From the NCBI GenBank assembly GCA_964471115.1, contig CAYYFE010000008.1, forward strand, positions 1-64,000: a DNA stretch of 64,000 bases, in the 5' to 3' direction. This DNA is from SYFT01 sp964471115 (lineage in GTDB: Bacteria; Acidobacteriota; Vicinamibacteria; Vicinamibacterales; SCN-69-37). The notes under the pieces were generated by a model. It saw only the letters and a list, made by a program, of their open reading frames with translations. It did not search any database and had not been told where the DNA came from. The position numbers were made by a program, and so were the translations under genes. Of the stretch, positions 48,437 through 57,128 are shown piece after piece (within the stretch, counting starts at the first letter, position 1; each line of letters opens with the position of its first letter).

Positions 48437-50088
48437 CGAATCTCCAGCCGGCCCGGCGACGTCACCGCCAGCACCCGCCCATCGCGGAGCACAAGCTGAT
48501 ACTGCCCCGGCGGCAGGTCGATCGACAACTCGAGCCCTTTGGGCAAGCGCGTCTCGGCGACCGAGAAACCCTCAAACGGCACGTCGCAGGTCGCGGTGCT
48601 CACGCCACGCACGACCGCGCCGCCCAGGATTCGCTTGAGATCCGCCGCCGCGAGGGTGCCGAGATTTGGTTTGTCGCCATCATGCGGGTACAAGATCGAC
48701 ACCCGCGCGGTGTGATTCACCACCGTGGCCACCTGTATCGCGTCGGTGGTCACGACATGACAGGTGATGCCCCAGTTCCTGGTGCGCACGACCACGCGAC
48801 TGCCCGGCGCGATTGTTGAGAGCGAGACCTCGCCGCGATCATCGGTCGACAGACGCGACCCCAGCGGCTGTCCGTAGACACTCGCACCCTCGATGGGTTG
48901 CCCGATGTGATCGACCACGCGCAGCATCGCTGACGTTGGCACCAGATCGATGAGCACGTCGGTGGCCGCGTCCGGGCGCACGGCGACATCCTGCATGCGC
49001 GACGCCACGAGCGCCAGCGGCGGCCCATCGTCACGTGGCAGCGTCGCGGATGCGGTGACCGTGTACGTGCCAGGCGAGAACACGCGCTGTTCGTAACCCG
49101 CGACAGGATCAGTCAGGCGCTGAACCGTCGGTGGGTGAGGCAGCAGCTGCGTGGTGACATTGACCAGCATGATGTCGGGTACGATGCCACCTCGGTACGA
49201 CACGAGTACGCGAATCCTCGCGTCGGCCAGCTGCACATCGTGACGGTTGCTGCCCGGTTGAATCACCACGTCTGCGGAGGCCGGAGGCAGGCTGTGGACG
49301 CCCGTGGCGGTGTACTCCGGCACGTACGTGCCTGGCGCCGGCAGCACGGTGACATAGGCCCCGTCACGGCCGGAAGGCACGTTCGAGAACACGATTGGCG
49401 ACTCCGGAGTCAGAGCCAGCCCCGGCGTGGACGCCACCGACAAGCCGGTCATCCTCGATCGGAACGATACGCGAACACCGGAGACCGGCTCCCCACCCGC
49501 CGTGACCTGTCCGCGCACGACGACGGGCGGGTGCGGCAGGCGAACGGACGTCCATTCACCGGCGCGCACCTGGAACTGCAGCATGTACGGCGGAAGGACC
49601 GACGACGGCGGCGTGACCTGGAGTTGGTACCGCCCCGCCTGCAGGCCGCCGACCTCGCGCACGCAGGTCCCAATCGATGGCATCGTCCAGCCGGCAGGTT
49701 CTTTGTCGGTGCCATGCTGCGCAATGACAAGTACGGTGCTGCGAAACGTCCATTGATCGCCTGGCTCACACATGCCCGGATCGGCGTTGAACCGCACGCC
49801 GCCACGTCGCGACGTGCCCAGCACCACTTCCGCCACACCCGCACGCGTGATCGTGATGTTCTGCGAGAAGTCAGCGACTGAGCCTGCAAACACGGACCGG
49901 ACGCGGTACCCGCCCGGTGTCAACTGCGTCAGCGCCATCCGGAGCGATTCGCCCAGCGGCCACTCTCCGCTGGTCGGACCTTCCAGCCGCACGGCCACCG
50001 GCCGCACCGCGCTGTCTTCGATGTGGACCACGAGCGAGCCCGTGGACAACCAGCCGGCGGCAATCAGCGTGAAGATGGCCGTGCTCAT
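48433..50088 (-). CDS. Secreted carboxypeptidase-regulatory-like protein, paralogue 2
   Basis: A 551-residue exported protein with a short signal-like start MSTAIFTLIAAGWLSTGSLVVHIE and several beta-sandwich modules (VVRGQVTAGGEPVSGVRVSF; LRVVDHIGQPIEGASVYG). The C-terminal domain matches paralogue 1: WGITCHVVTTDAIQVATV, CDVPFEGFSV, then VLRDGRVLAVTSPGRLEIR. ATG overlaps the stop of the preceding gene (ATGA). Probably part of an envelope-associated assembly with its neighbours; no known function. Confidence 0.72.
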   Translation of the reverse strand: MSTAIFTLIAAGWLSTGSLVVHIEDSAVRPVAVRLEGPTSGEWPLGESLRMALTQLTPGGYRVRSVFAGSVADFSQNITITRAGVAEVVLGTSRRGGVRFNADPGMCEPGDQWTFRSTVLVIAQHGTDKEPAGWTMPSIGTCVREVGGLQAGRYQLQVTPPSSVLPPYMLQFQVRAGEWTSVRLPHPPVVVRGQVTAGGEPVSGVRVSFRSRMTGLSVASTPGLALTPESPIVFSNVPSGRDGAYVTVLPAPGTYVPEYTATGVHSLPPASADVVIQPGSNRHDVQLADARIRVLVSYRGGIVPDIMLVNVTTQLLPHPPTVQRLTDPVAGYEQRVFSPGTYTVTASATLPRDDGPPLALVASRMQDVAVRPDAATDVLIDLVPTSAMLRVVDHIGQPIEGASVYGQPLGSRLSTDDRGEVSLSTIAPGSRVVVRTRNWGITCHVVTTDAIQVATVVNHTARVSILYPHDGDKPNLGTLAAADLKRILGGAVVRGVSTATCDVPFEGFSVAETRLPKGLELSIDLPPGQYQLVLRDGRVLAVTSPGRLEIR

Positions 50089-51815
50089 CACCGGATCTCG
50101 AGCGTGCCCGGCGCGGTGGCGCGGTACGTCTGCGACCCGTACTCGTACGTCACGGACACGCCCAGCGGCAGATTGGCGATCGCGAATCCGCCGTCGACCC
50201 GACGCCAGTCGAATTCCTCGAGGGGCACTGTGCACCGATCGACGTCAGCGAGCCGGATCCGGCCGGGGGGCACACGCAGCCCGGCCGCGCCCGGCAGAAA
50301 GACGGTCAGCGGCGCGAGTGACGATGACAGCGTCACCGTGTTGGGGGCATCGGCCGCAAGCACGACGCAGGCCGGCACGCGGCCGGGCGCGCGAACGATG
50401 ACCTCGGCGCCTGGCGCGAGCCGCCTGACATCAAAGGCGCCATCGGCCAACGCGCGCAGAATGGTGCCGCCCGAGCGCGCCCGCGCACCGGGCGCGTCCA
50501 CCACCGCCAGCGTGGCCCGCTGCGGGCGCAGGTTCAGCGTGACCGCGCGAACGCCCGGATTGGCGTCGATCTGGACGGTGGCCGCCGAGGAGACCAGGTC
50601 CGGGTCGGCATGGCCGTACACGACGTACGTGCCGAGCGGCAGCGCCCGCAGCACGATCGGCCGCAGCGGATCGTCGACGATCCCGGAGTAACGAACGGGG
50701 CCGTCGATCTCGAACCGCACCGGATCCTCGGGCAACGCGCCTTCGACCAGGAACGACAACCGCACATCGGCGCCCGCCAAGTCGAGGTCGATGATCGTCT
50801 CGCCGACGTCGACGGGACGATCGACTTCGGCGACCCCCAGGTCGTCGCCGGTGGCCAGCCGCACCACATACACGTCCGGCGCGGGCACGGTGAGGCTGTA
50901 GCGGCCGCGATCGTCGGTCGTCACCGTCCACACGCGGTCGGTGCGCGTGGCCAGCACCTCCAGCGGTTCACGCGTCATCGGCTCGCCGTTAAGCGTCACG
51001 AGGCCGCTGATGCGGAGCTCTCCGGCCTCCACGGGCAGGCGCGGGGAAAACTCCGTGGTGGCCTCGTGCACCACACTCACCGGGATCGGGCGGCCGATGG
51101 GCGTATCGGGCGGTCCGAACCGCAGTTCGTAGTCGCCGGCCGGCAAACCCGGCACGGACACGAACGCGGCGCCGTTGATGCCGACGATCCGTTCCTGCGG
51201 GCCGCGCAGCGTGAGCACTGCCTCAGCGCGTTCAGCCGGCCCGAACGCCAGCAGCAGCTCGCCGCCCGGCAGCGCAGGGGGCACGCGCATGGTCAGGTCC
51301 TGGGCCGATTCTGGCGTCACGGCCGGCACGATCAAGGTGACCGGAGACGCCCCGGCGCGATGGACGCGCATCAGGCGCGCCCCGGCGGCGAGCGGCCACG
51401 GGTCCAGCATCGCGGCAGTGACCGTGCGAGCGGCCAGCACGTGCGACACCGAGTCGCCCCACGCACGCCACTCCACGGTGGCGGGCGTGCGCAGCGTCCA
51501 GGTCGGCACGAGGAACCGCACGGCCGGCTGCATCGCGGCTGACGCGCCACGGCACGCCGACGCGATGTCGATGTCGAGCGGCTCGGCGCCGGGAACCGAA
51601 CACTGCACGATCCCGGTTGAGACACACAGCGCCTCGGCAAACGCAGCACCGCCGCTCCCCGGACGCAGCAACGCCGCGCCGGTCGGGGTACGGCACGCGT
51701 CGAACGCCGAGACGCCGGCGCCCGGCAACATTTCGACCTGGACCGGCCGCCAGCCCCCTTGCGTCGTGACGACGGCCGTGGCCATCAACACGCCGAGCAT
51801 CCCCCGCATGGTCAT
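50088..51815 (-). CDS. Secreted carboxypeptidase-regulatory-like protein, paralogue 3
   Basis: A 575-residue exported protein starting MTMRGMLGVLMATAVVTTQGG. Beta-sandwich modules include LRISGLVTLNGEPMTREPLEV and DDRGRYSLTVPAPDVYVVRL. The C-terminus carries the shared pattern in weaker form: VPACVVLAADAPNTVTL, CTVPLEEFDW and RATAPGTLEIR. The open frame continues upstream through the acyltransferase gene in another frame, so ATG 51815, which overlaps that gene's stop, is used. Function unknown. Confidence 0.72.
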   Translation of the reverse strand: MTMRGMLGVLMATAVVTTQGGWRPVQVEMLPGAGVSAFDACRTPTGAALLRPGSGGAAFAEALCVSTGIVQCSVPGAEPLDIDIASACRGASAAMQPAVRFLVPTWTLRTPATVEWRAWGDSVSHVLAARTVTAAMLDPWPLAAGARLMRVHRAGASPVTLIVPAVTPESAQDLTMRVPPALPGGELLLAFGPAERAEAVLTLRGPQERIVGINGAAFVSVPGLPAGDYELRFGPPDTPIGRPIPVSVVHEATTEFSPRLPVEAGELRISGLVTLNGEPMTREPLEVLATRTDRVWTVTTDDRGRYSLTVPAPDVYVVRLATGDDLGVAEVDRPVDVGETIIDLDLAGADVRLSFLVEGALPEDPVRFEIDGPVRYSGIVDDPLRPIVLRALPLGTYVVYGHADPDLVSSAATVQIDANPGVRAVTLNLRPQRATLAVVDAPGARARSGGTILRALADGAFDVRRLAPGAEVIVRAPGRVPACVVLAADAPNTVTLSSSLAPLTVFLPGAAGLRVPPGRIRLADVDRCTVPLEEFDWRRVDGGFAIANLPLGVSVTYEYGSQTYRATAPGTLEIR

Positions 51816-52870
51816 GACGATGTGCGCTGGGCGATGAGGTGATCGGGAATCCACGGCGTCACCGTGCGCCGTTTCCACCAAGCGGCGAGCCACAACATGA
51901 ACAGCGTGAACAGGGCGTAGGCGATCAGGGACTCGGGAATCGTCAGTGATCGTTTGAGGAACGCGCTCAGCAGTCCGTAGGCCAGTTCCACGTGCACCCA
52001 GTAGACGAAGAGCGAGGTCTGGCCGAAGAGCACCAGCGGGCTCCAGCGGGACGCGGTGGATCGCTGGTACCAAAGCCACGCTCCGGCCACCATCAGGATC
52101 ATCCAGCCGGTGCGCGCGGACAGAAACGACCAGGCCGTCACGCCGGCGGTGGGCAGCGCCGCGGGCAGCAGGGCGCCGATCCAACCGGCGGCGACGGCGG
52201 CCGCGCCCACAGCCGCCAGACGCAAGTGGAACGCGCGTTCCTGTTCGGCGGCACGCCCGCGCGCGATCCACAGTCCCACCAGCGCACCGGCCACCATGAA
52301 CACGAGCCAGGGGAACAACGGGAACTGCCCGAAGCCGCCGTTGGGCCGGATGTAGGCCTCGAGCCTGGGATGCAACTGCGTCGGCCACTCCCACAGCCGC
52401 GAGTACGGCGTCACGACGAGAACGACCAGCAGCGCGGCGGAGAGGACACCCACACGGGCGCGCAGGTCGCGACCGCGTCCCCAGAGCCACGCCACCAGCA
52501 CCATGCCCAGCCCGAGGATGTTGAGGATGTCGGGTTTGAAGATCGAGTGCCAGACGCCGTACGGATTGAGCAGGTACGACTGCACCCGGAAGACGTGCGC
52601 GAAGAAGAAGATCTGCCAGCCGCGGCGCTGCAGCGCGCGCGACGCGTCCGCGTCGCTGCGGCCCTTGCGCACCTGCGCGTCGGCGGCCATCGGGATGGCA
52701 AGCCCGGCCAGGAACAGGAAGAGCGGCGCGGCCCACCCGCCCAGAATGGCCAACCACAGAAACTCGCGGCTGCCGCGTTCGGTGTCGGCCGTCCAGGCAT
52801 CCACCGCGTGCCACTCGATCATGATGAGCACGGCCACGCCGCGCAGCCAGTCGATGTACGTGCGGCGCAC
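51812..52870 (-). CDS. DUF1624/acyltransferase-like polytopic membrane protein
   Basis: A 352-residue membrane protein with about ten helices. The N-terminus RRTYIDWLRGVAVLIMIEWHAVDAW has the D-x-LRG and E/D-H pair of HGSNAT/DUF1624-type acyltransferases. It is the first gene of a four-gene coupled set, and the three following genes encode related secreted proteins, so it may acylate an extracellular substrate that they bind. This link is inferred from coupling only. A second member of the family is at 11677-12822. Confidence 0.8.
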   Translation of the reverse strand: MRRTYIDWLRGVAVLIMIEWHAVDAWTADTERGSREFLWLAILGGWAAPLFLFLAGLAIPMAADAQVRKGRSDADASRALQRRGWQIFFFAHVFRVQSYLLNPYGVWHSIFKPDILNILGLGMVLVAWLWGRGRDLRARVGVLSAALLVVLVVTPYSRLWEWPTQLHPRLEAYIRPNGGFGQFPLFPWLVFMVAGALVGLWIARGRAAEQERAFHLRLAAVGAAAVAAGWIGALLPAALPTAGVTAWSFLSARTGWMILMVAGAWLWYQRSTASRWSPLVLFGQTSLFVYWVHVELAYGLLSAFLKRSLTIPESLIAYALFTLFMLWLAAWWKRRTVTPWIPDHLIAQRTSS

Positions 52871-52925
52871 GCGTCAGATTCTAGCCGGGATTATTCACGT
52901 GGAGCACTGAAGGGCTGGGCGCCGA

Positions 52926-53327
52926 TCAGGGATTGATCGTGTAACTGGTCGTGAAGTCGATGTCGGGCCGCAGTGAGTTGGAGACCGAGCAGTACGTCTT
53001 GTGCGACAGCTCGATGGCCCGCGCCACGGCCTCCTCGGGCACGTTCCCCTTCACGTCAAACCGCACGGCAATGCGGACGTACCGCTTCGGGTGCGTCTCG
53101 GCGCGGTCGCCCTCGAAGTGCACGGTCAGCCCCTGGAGATCGTGCCGTCCCTTGATGAGGATCAGCGCCACGTCCATCGCCATGCAGCCCATCAAGCCGT
53201 AGGCCAGCGCCTGCATCGGCGACGGCACGTCAGGATTGCTGCTGTCGAGCTGAATCGGAGGAAAACCGGCAGGACTGGAGAACTTGAAGTCACCATGCCA
53301 CTCGAGCGCGAGAGGAGGAACGGGCAT
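52926..53327 (-). CDS. OsmC/Ohr-family protein
   Basis: A 133-residue OsmC-like protein with the two redox cysteines in GLMGCMAMDV and KTYCSVSNSL, and the family start LEWHGDFKFSSPAGFPPIQLD. OsmC/Ohr proteins reduce organic hydroperoxides; the divergent YhfA-like branch, to which the length and PSPMQALAYGLMGC fit, has less clear activity. Single gene, with a decamer tandem array just upstream. Confidence 0.88.
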   Translation of the reverse strand: MPVPPLALEWHGDFKFSSPAGFPPIQLDSSNPDVPSPMQALAYGLMGCMAMDVALILIKGRHDLQGLTVHFEGDRAETHPKRYVRIAVRFDVKGNVPEEAVARAIELSHKTYCSVSNSLRPDIDFTTSYTINP

Positions 53328-53340
53328 AGGACCATCATAA

Positions 53341-53388
53341 CGGGTCCAACGGGTCCAACGGGTCCAACGGGTCCAACGGGTCCAACGG
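53341..53388. repeat. Decamer array (CGGGTCCAAC)x4.8
   Basis: Almost five exact copies of CGGGTCCAAC lie in the 63-base gap between the OsmC gene and the stop of the permease at 53391. Its exactness suggests recent expansion. Confidence 0.9.
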
Positions 53389-53390
53389 AT

Positions 53391-56012
53391 TTATTGATCG
53401 CGGAGGGCGATGGTGGGATCGACCGCTGACGCGCGGCGGGCGGGGATCCAGGTGGCGAGGATGGCCAGGGTCAACATGGCGGCCGGCGCCAGGGCGGCCC
53501 ACATCAGGCCGCCGTCCTCGAGGCGCAACATGGATTGGCCCAACGGACTGACGAGCACCGGCGTGACGAGCAGACTGCCGATCACGAGTCCCCACGCCAC
53601 CGGGCGCAGTCCGTCACGCAGCACCATCCGTCTGACCGTCGATCGCTCGGCGCCCAGCGCCATCCGGACGCCAATCTCCCGGCGCCGGCGCGCGACGACG
53701 AACGACAACACGCCGTAGAGACCCACCAGCGCCAGCAGCAACGCAAACCCACCCAGCACCCCGGCGGTGCCGCCCACGACACGCAGCAGCATGGTCACAC
53801 CGTCAAGCACCGAGGCGCCGGTGGCGACCTGGCTCAACGCCAGGTGCTGGTCCACTTCAGACACGACAGTCCGAAGACGCGCGGCTGTGGCGTCGGGAGT
53901 GGCCGTCCGCGCGATGAGCGTCAGCCGCCGGTTCGGCGTATCCGGCCCCAACGCCAGCACCGCAATGCCCTCATCCGTGCCCCGTCGTCCTGGATCGCTC
54001 ACGTCTGCCGCGACACCCACGACCGTGGACGTCGCGTCGATGGGCTCCGGCTCGCCGACAGACGCCTGCCGGCGGTACGTCAGGGTGCGGCCGACCACGT
54101 CGGTGGCGCCGAACACGCGCTGCGCCGCCCTCGCGCTGATCACGATGGCGGCACCACCCCGGTCCTCCGCCGTGATGTCGCGGCCGTGCAGAAGCGGCCA
54201 GCCGGTCGCGCTGAGATACCCGGCGCCCGCTTCGACCGCGCGCACCCAGGTGCCCCGATCCGGTTGATCGGGTGGTCGCACCGCCAGGTTTGCGGATCCG
54301 GTCCCGATGGGCAGCGCCGTCGCCAGCGTCACGGCTGAAACGCCGGGCACCTGGCGCGCGCGCTCTGCCGCGCGGTCGAGCCGCGCCAGCGTGTCGGCGG
54401 TTGACGCCTTCGACGCGCTGGGGTCCACGGCCACCAGGGCGAGTTCGTCGAACGCAATCCCGGTGGCTGCCTGCGACAGCCGCCAGGCATTGCCGGCACT
54501 CACGGCGGTCAGCGCGAGCAATGCCACCGACACCGCCACTTGCGCACCAATCAGGAGACGCCGGCCTCTCCAGCGGGGAATCGTTCCTCCGCCATCCACA
54601 GCCAGCGCCGCTCTGACGTCACCGCCGCTGGCGTGCCACGCCGGCACCAGTCCGAACACCGCCATCGCCAGCGCCGTGGCCCCCGAGGCCACCAGCAACG
54701 CCCCGGCGTTCAACTCGGGACGAACGCTGATGACGATGGCGCTGTCGCCCACGCTGAAATCCGTCGACAGCGCAATGAGCAGCCAGCGGGCCACGAGTAT
54801 GCCGGCGCCACCACCGGCCACCGCCAGCAGCGCGCACTCCACCAGTTGTTCGCGAATCACCCGGGCCCGAGAGGCGCCCAGCGCGCGCCGCACTGACAGC
54901 TCATGCCGGCGCGTCGCCCCGCGCGCCAGCAGCAGGTTGGCCAGGTTCGTGCACGCCACCAGCAGCACCAGGCCGACTGCGGTGAACACCGTCGTGATCA
55001 CGGGCGTCGCCACGCGGTCCATGCTCTCGTGAATGCGCACGTCCGTCAGCGGGCGGGCCAACCAGGCGCGGCTGTTGCGATTTCCAAGCGGCACCGCCGT
55101 ATCGAGGGCCGCGCCGATTTCACGGAGCTCCGTTCCGGCGCGGTCCAGCGCCTGGCCGTCGCGCAGCCGCGCAATCACGCGTACCCACCGGTGGTTGCGG
55201 TCGTGTTCGCTGTCGAAAGCGAGGTAGCCGGGCCGGGCCACGCGCATCCGCTGGCGGATCGGAATCCAGGCCGCCGCCGGCATCATCGTGGGCATGTCGA
55301 CCCCGCGGACATCAGGACGGGCCACGCCCGCCACGACAAACGGCTCGCCGCCAATCAACACCGTGGAGCCGACCACGGCCGGGTCGCTGCCGAACGCTGA
55401 CGTCCAGAACTCCGCGCCCAGCACCACGACCGGCGGCGCCGCCGGGTCATCGTCTGCCGGCTGCAGCAGGCGACCGTGCAGCGGGGTGGCGCGCAGGGTG
55501 GCGAAGTAGTCCCCATCCACCATTTCGCCAACGACCGGTCTTGAGCCCAGGGGGGTGGCCATGGCGCTCGTGAAGCGCGACCACGCGGCGAGGTGGCTGA
55601 ACGACTGTTGGCGCGCTTTCAGATCGAGGAAATCGGGCCACGAGAAACCGGAGACCGATGCCGATCCACCAGGCGCGTGGTACAGCTTGACGACCTGCTC
55701 GACCTGGTCGACGGCGGGGGCCTTGAAGGCGATCGCGTGGACGGTCGAGTAGACGGCGGTCGTCGCGCCGATGCTCAGCGCCAGCGTGATGACGGCGAAC
55801 AGGGTGAAGAGTGGTGCGGCCGTGAGGCGCCGGGCGGCATACGCCACGTCGCGTCCGAGGTCCCGAAACGGCCGCATCCCTTCAGGCCAGAGCGCCAGCA
55901 GGGCTCGCAGGAGCGCCAAGGCCCCGCCCGCCAGCACCGCGCACCGGCCCAGCGCACCGGCCGCGCGCCACTCGTGCACGAGATCGGCCCAGATCTCACG
56001 CCAGACGCTCAT
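53391..56012 (-). CDS. Orphan MacB/FtsX-type ABC permease with N-terminal extension
   Basis: An 873-residue permease of the acidobacterial ADOP type. A ~55-residue cytoplasmic/first-helix prefix (MSVWREIWADLVHEWRAAGA) is followed by FRDLGRDVAYAARRLTAAPLFTLFAVITLALSIG, then two periplasmic-core/FtsX units. The central helices read VGLVLLVACTNLANLLLARGA and the C-terminus ends RRASAVDPTIALRDQ. ATG 56012 is used; GTG 56018 is in frame. A padR gene lies just upstream on the same strand across a tandem array, the usual regulator-permease pair. No ATPase is present. Confidence 0.87.
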   Translation of the reverse strand: MSVWREIWADLVHEWRAAGALGRCAVLAGGALALLRALLALWPEGMRPFRDLGRDVAYAARRLTAAPLFTLFAVITLALSIGATTAVYSTVHAIAFKAPAVDQVEQVVKLYHAPGGSASVSGFSWPDFLDLKARQQSFSHLAAWSRFTSAMATPLGSRPVVGEMVDGDYFATLRATPLHGRLLQPADDDPAAPPVVVLGAEFWTSAFGSDPAVVGSTVLIGGEPFVVAGVARPDVRGVDMPTMMPAAAWIPIRQRMRVARPGYLAFDSEHDRNHRWVRVIARLRDGQALDRAGTELREIGAALDTAVPLGNRNSRAWLARPLTDVRIHESMDRVATPVITTVFTAVGLVLLVACTNLANLLLARGATRRHELSVRRALGASRARVIREQLVECALLAVAGGGAGILVARWLLIALSTDFSVGDSAIVISVRPELNAGALLVASGATALAMAVFGLVPAWHASGGDVRAALAVDGGGTIPRWRGRRLLIGAQVAVSVALLALTAVSAGNAWRLSQAATGIAFDELALVAVDPSASKASTADTLARLDRAAERARQVPGVSAVTLATALPIGTGSANLAVRPPDQPDRGTWVRAVEAGAGYLSATGWPLLHGRDITAEDRGGAAIVISARAAQRVFGATDVVGRTLTYRRQASVGEPEPIDATSTVVGVAADVSDPGRRGTDEGIAVLALGPDTPNRRLTLIARTATPDATAARLRTVVSEVDQHLALSQVATGASVLDGVTMLLRVVGGTAGVLGGFALLLALVGLYGVLSFVVARRRREIGVRMALGAERSTVRRMVLRDGLRPVAWGLVIGSLLVTPVLVSPLGQSMLRLEDGGLMWAALAPAAMLTLAILATWIPARRASAVDPTIALRDQ

Positions 56013-56107
56013 CGCCACCTCGCCACCTCGTCATCTCGCCATCTCGCCACCTCGGCCACCTCGCCATCTCGCCATCTCGCCATCTCGCCACCTCGCCACC
56101 TCGTCAT
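56013..56107. repeat. Nonamer array (CGCCACCTC/CGCCATCTC)n between padR and permease
   Basis: About ten imperfect copies of a 9-base unit, CGCCACCTC or CGCCATCTC, fill the whole gap between the padR stop and the permease start and reach both. It replaces any normal leader for the permease. Confidence 0.88.
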
Positions 56108-56388
56108 TTGAGGTGAGCGCCCATAGGCAGGTCGCCATAGATGATTCGCGAGGCCACGAGCGCCCTCAGGCCTGCGGCCGTGGGTTCGTAGAGCCGGCGC
56201 GGCGGTCCTTCGCCAGGCCGTTCGTCCAGATAGGACACGACGTAGCCCTTCTGCTCCATGCGTTGCAGGGTCACGTACACACTGCCGCGTTTGAGACGTC
56301 CCTCCGAGGCCGCCACCAGGTCGAGGCCGTAGGTCGGGGCTTTCGCGGACAACAGATCAAGCACGAGGGCTTCAAGGTCGGAAATCAT
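56104..56388 (-). CDS. PadR-family transcriptional regulator
   Basis: A 94-residue minimal PadR winged-helix protein (MISDLEALVLDLLSAKAPTYGLDLV; GRLKRGSVYVTLQRMEQKGYV; YEPTAAGLRAL). It lacks the long C-terminal dimerisation helix of classical PadR. It is upstream of and co-oriented with the ADOP permease, as commonly seen in Acidobacteriota, so it probably controls that gene. Confidence 0.9.
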   Translation of the reverse strand: MISDLEALVLDLLSAKAPTYGLDLVAASEGRLKRGSVYVTLQRMEQKGYVVSYLDERPGEGPPRRLYEPTAAGLRALVASRIIYGDLPMGAHLK

Positions 56389-56430
56389 AGGCAGTCTTAC
56401 ATTACGTCACACTAAACCGAAAGTTCAAAC

Positions 56431-56507
56431 AGTGCGGAGTGCGGGGTGCACAGTGCGGAGTGCGCAGTGCGCAGTGCGGAGTGCGCAGTGCGCAGTGCGG
56501 AGTGCGC
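56431..56507. repeat. Heptamer array (AGTGCGN)x11 upstream of padR 1
   Basis: Eleven units of AGTGCGG, AGTGCGC and one degenerate form lie between the divergent padR genes. An oppositely oriented array follows at 56581-56624, so the two can pair as an inverted repeat around the REP-like element at 56535-56561. Confidence 0.88.
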
Positions 56508-56534
56508 CGGGCAGGCCCCGCCCGGCACTTTGTT

Positions 56535-56561
56535 CGCGGCCCACAGAGCGTGCCGCGCTAC
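56535..56561. repeat. GTAG-type REP-like element (minus orientation)
   Basis: CGCGGC and GCCGCG pair around CCACAGAGCGT, followed by CTAC, i.e. GTAG on the minus strand. It sits between two heptamer arrays, as does the copy at 30013-30050 beside one. Confidence 0.45.
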
Positions 56562-56580
56562 ATACGGTCTGCACCCACCC

Positions 56581-56624
56581 TCCGCACCCCGCACCCCGCA
56601 CTCCGCACCTCGCACTCCGCACTG
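56581..56624. repeat. Heptamer array, inverted orientation (CCGCACT)x6
   Basis: Six units of CCGCACC/CCGCACT, the reverse complement of the AGTGCGG unit. It lies about 40 bases before the -10 box of the second padR gene. Confidence 0.85.
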
Positions 56625-56664
56625 CTTTGTTCGGAACTCTGGCGCCAGCGCCCTCGTATTTTGC

Positions 56665-56670
56665 CTACAA
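56665..56670 (+). promoter_or_regulatory. Candidate -10 box for padR 2
   Basis: TACAAT lies 8 bases before ATG 56679 (an ATG at 56670 overlaps it), implying a leaderless or very short-leader transcript. No -35 box is evident; heptamer DNA lies just upstream. Confidence 0.4.
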
Positions 56671-56678
56671 TGACGGCT

Positions 56679-57029
56679 ATGTCGAAGTCCGTGCCCCCGA
56701 TCGGCGAATTCGAACACCTGCTCCTGCTCGCCATCCTGCAGCTGCGCCAGGAGGAAGTGGACCCGTATACGGTGCCGATCCGCCAGTTGCTCGAGCGCCG
56801 GACCGGCCGCACCGTGGCCCGGGGCGCGGTGCACACCTCGCTCGACCGCCTGGAAGCCAAAGGCCTGCTGACCTCCACCATGGGCGAGCCGCTGGCCATC
56901 CGCGGCGGCCGCGCGCGCCGGTATTACGAAGTCACACCGCTTGGGCTCAAGGCCGTGCGCCAGGCCCAGTCCGCCGTACTCACGATGGCCGCCGGCCTCG
57001 ACCCTCTGCTGACGCCTCGGAGGTCCTGA
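56679..57029 (+). CDS. PadR-family transcriptional regulator
   Basis: A 116-residue PadR protein (IGEFEHLLLLAILQLRQEEVDPYTVPI; RGAVHTSLDRLEAKGLL; RYYEVTPLGLKAVRQAQ). ATG 56679 gives MSKSVPPIGEFE; ATG 56670 adds three residues but overlaps the probable -10 box. The permease at 57129 follows across a heptamer array, forming a second padR-permease pair divergent from the first. Confidence 0.9.
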   Translation: MSKSVPPIGEFEHLLLLAILQLRQEEVDPYTVPIRQLLERRTGRTVARGAVHTSLDRLEAKGLLTSTMGEPLAIRGGRARRYYEVTPLGLKAVRQAQSAVLTMAAGLDPLLTPRRS

Positions 57030-57039
57030 AATGCACCTC

Positions 57040-57125
57040 AGCACTTCCGCACTGCGCACTCCGTACTCCGCACTCCGCACTGCGCACTCCGCACTCCGCA
57101 CAGCGCACTGCGCACTTCGCACTGA
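57040..57125. repeat. Heptamer array (CCGCACT-type) between padR 2 and permease
   Basis: About twelve CCGCACT/GCGCACT heptamers fill the 99-base gap between padR 2 and the permease start and end 4 bases before the permease ATG. The equivalent gap of the other pair carries a different (9-base) array. Confidence 0.88.
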
Positions 57126-57128
57126 TCC

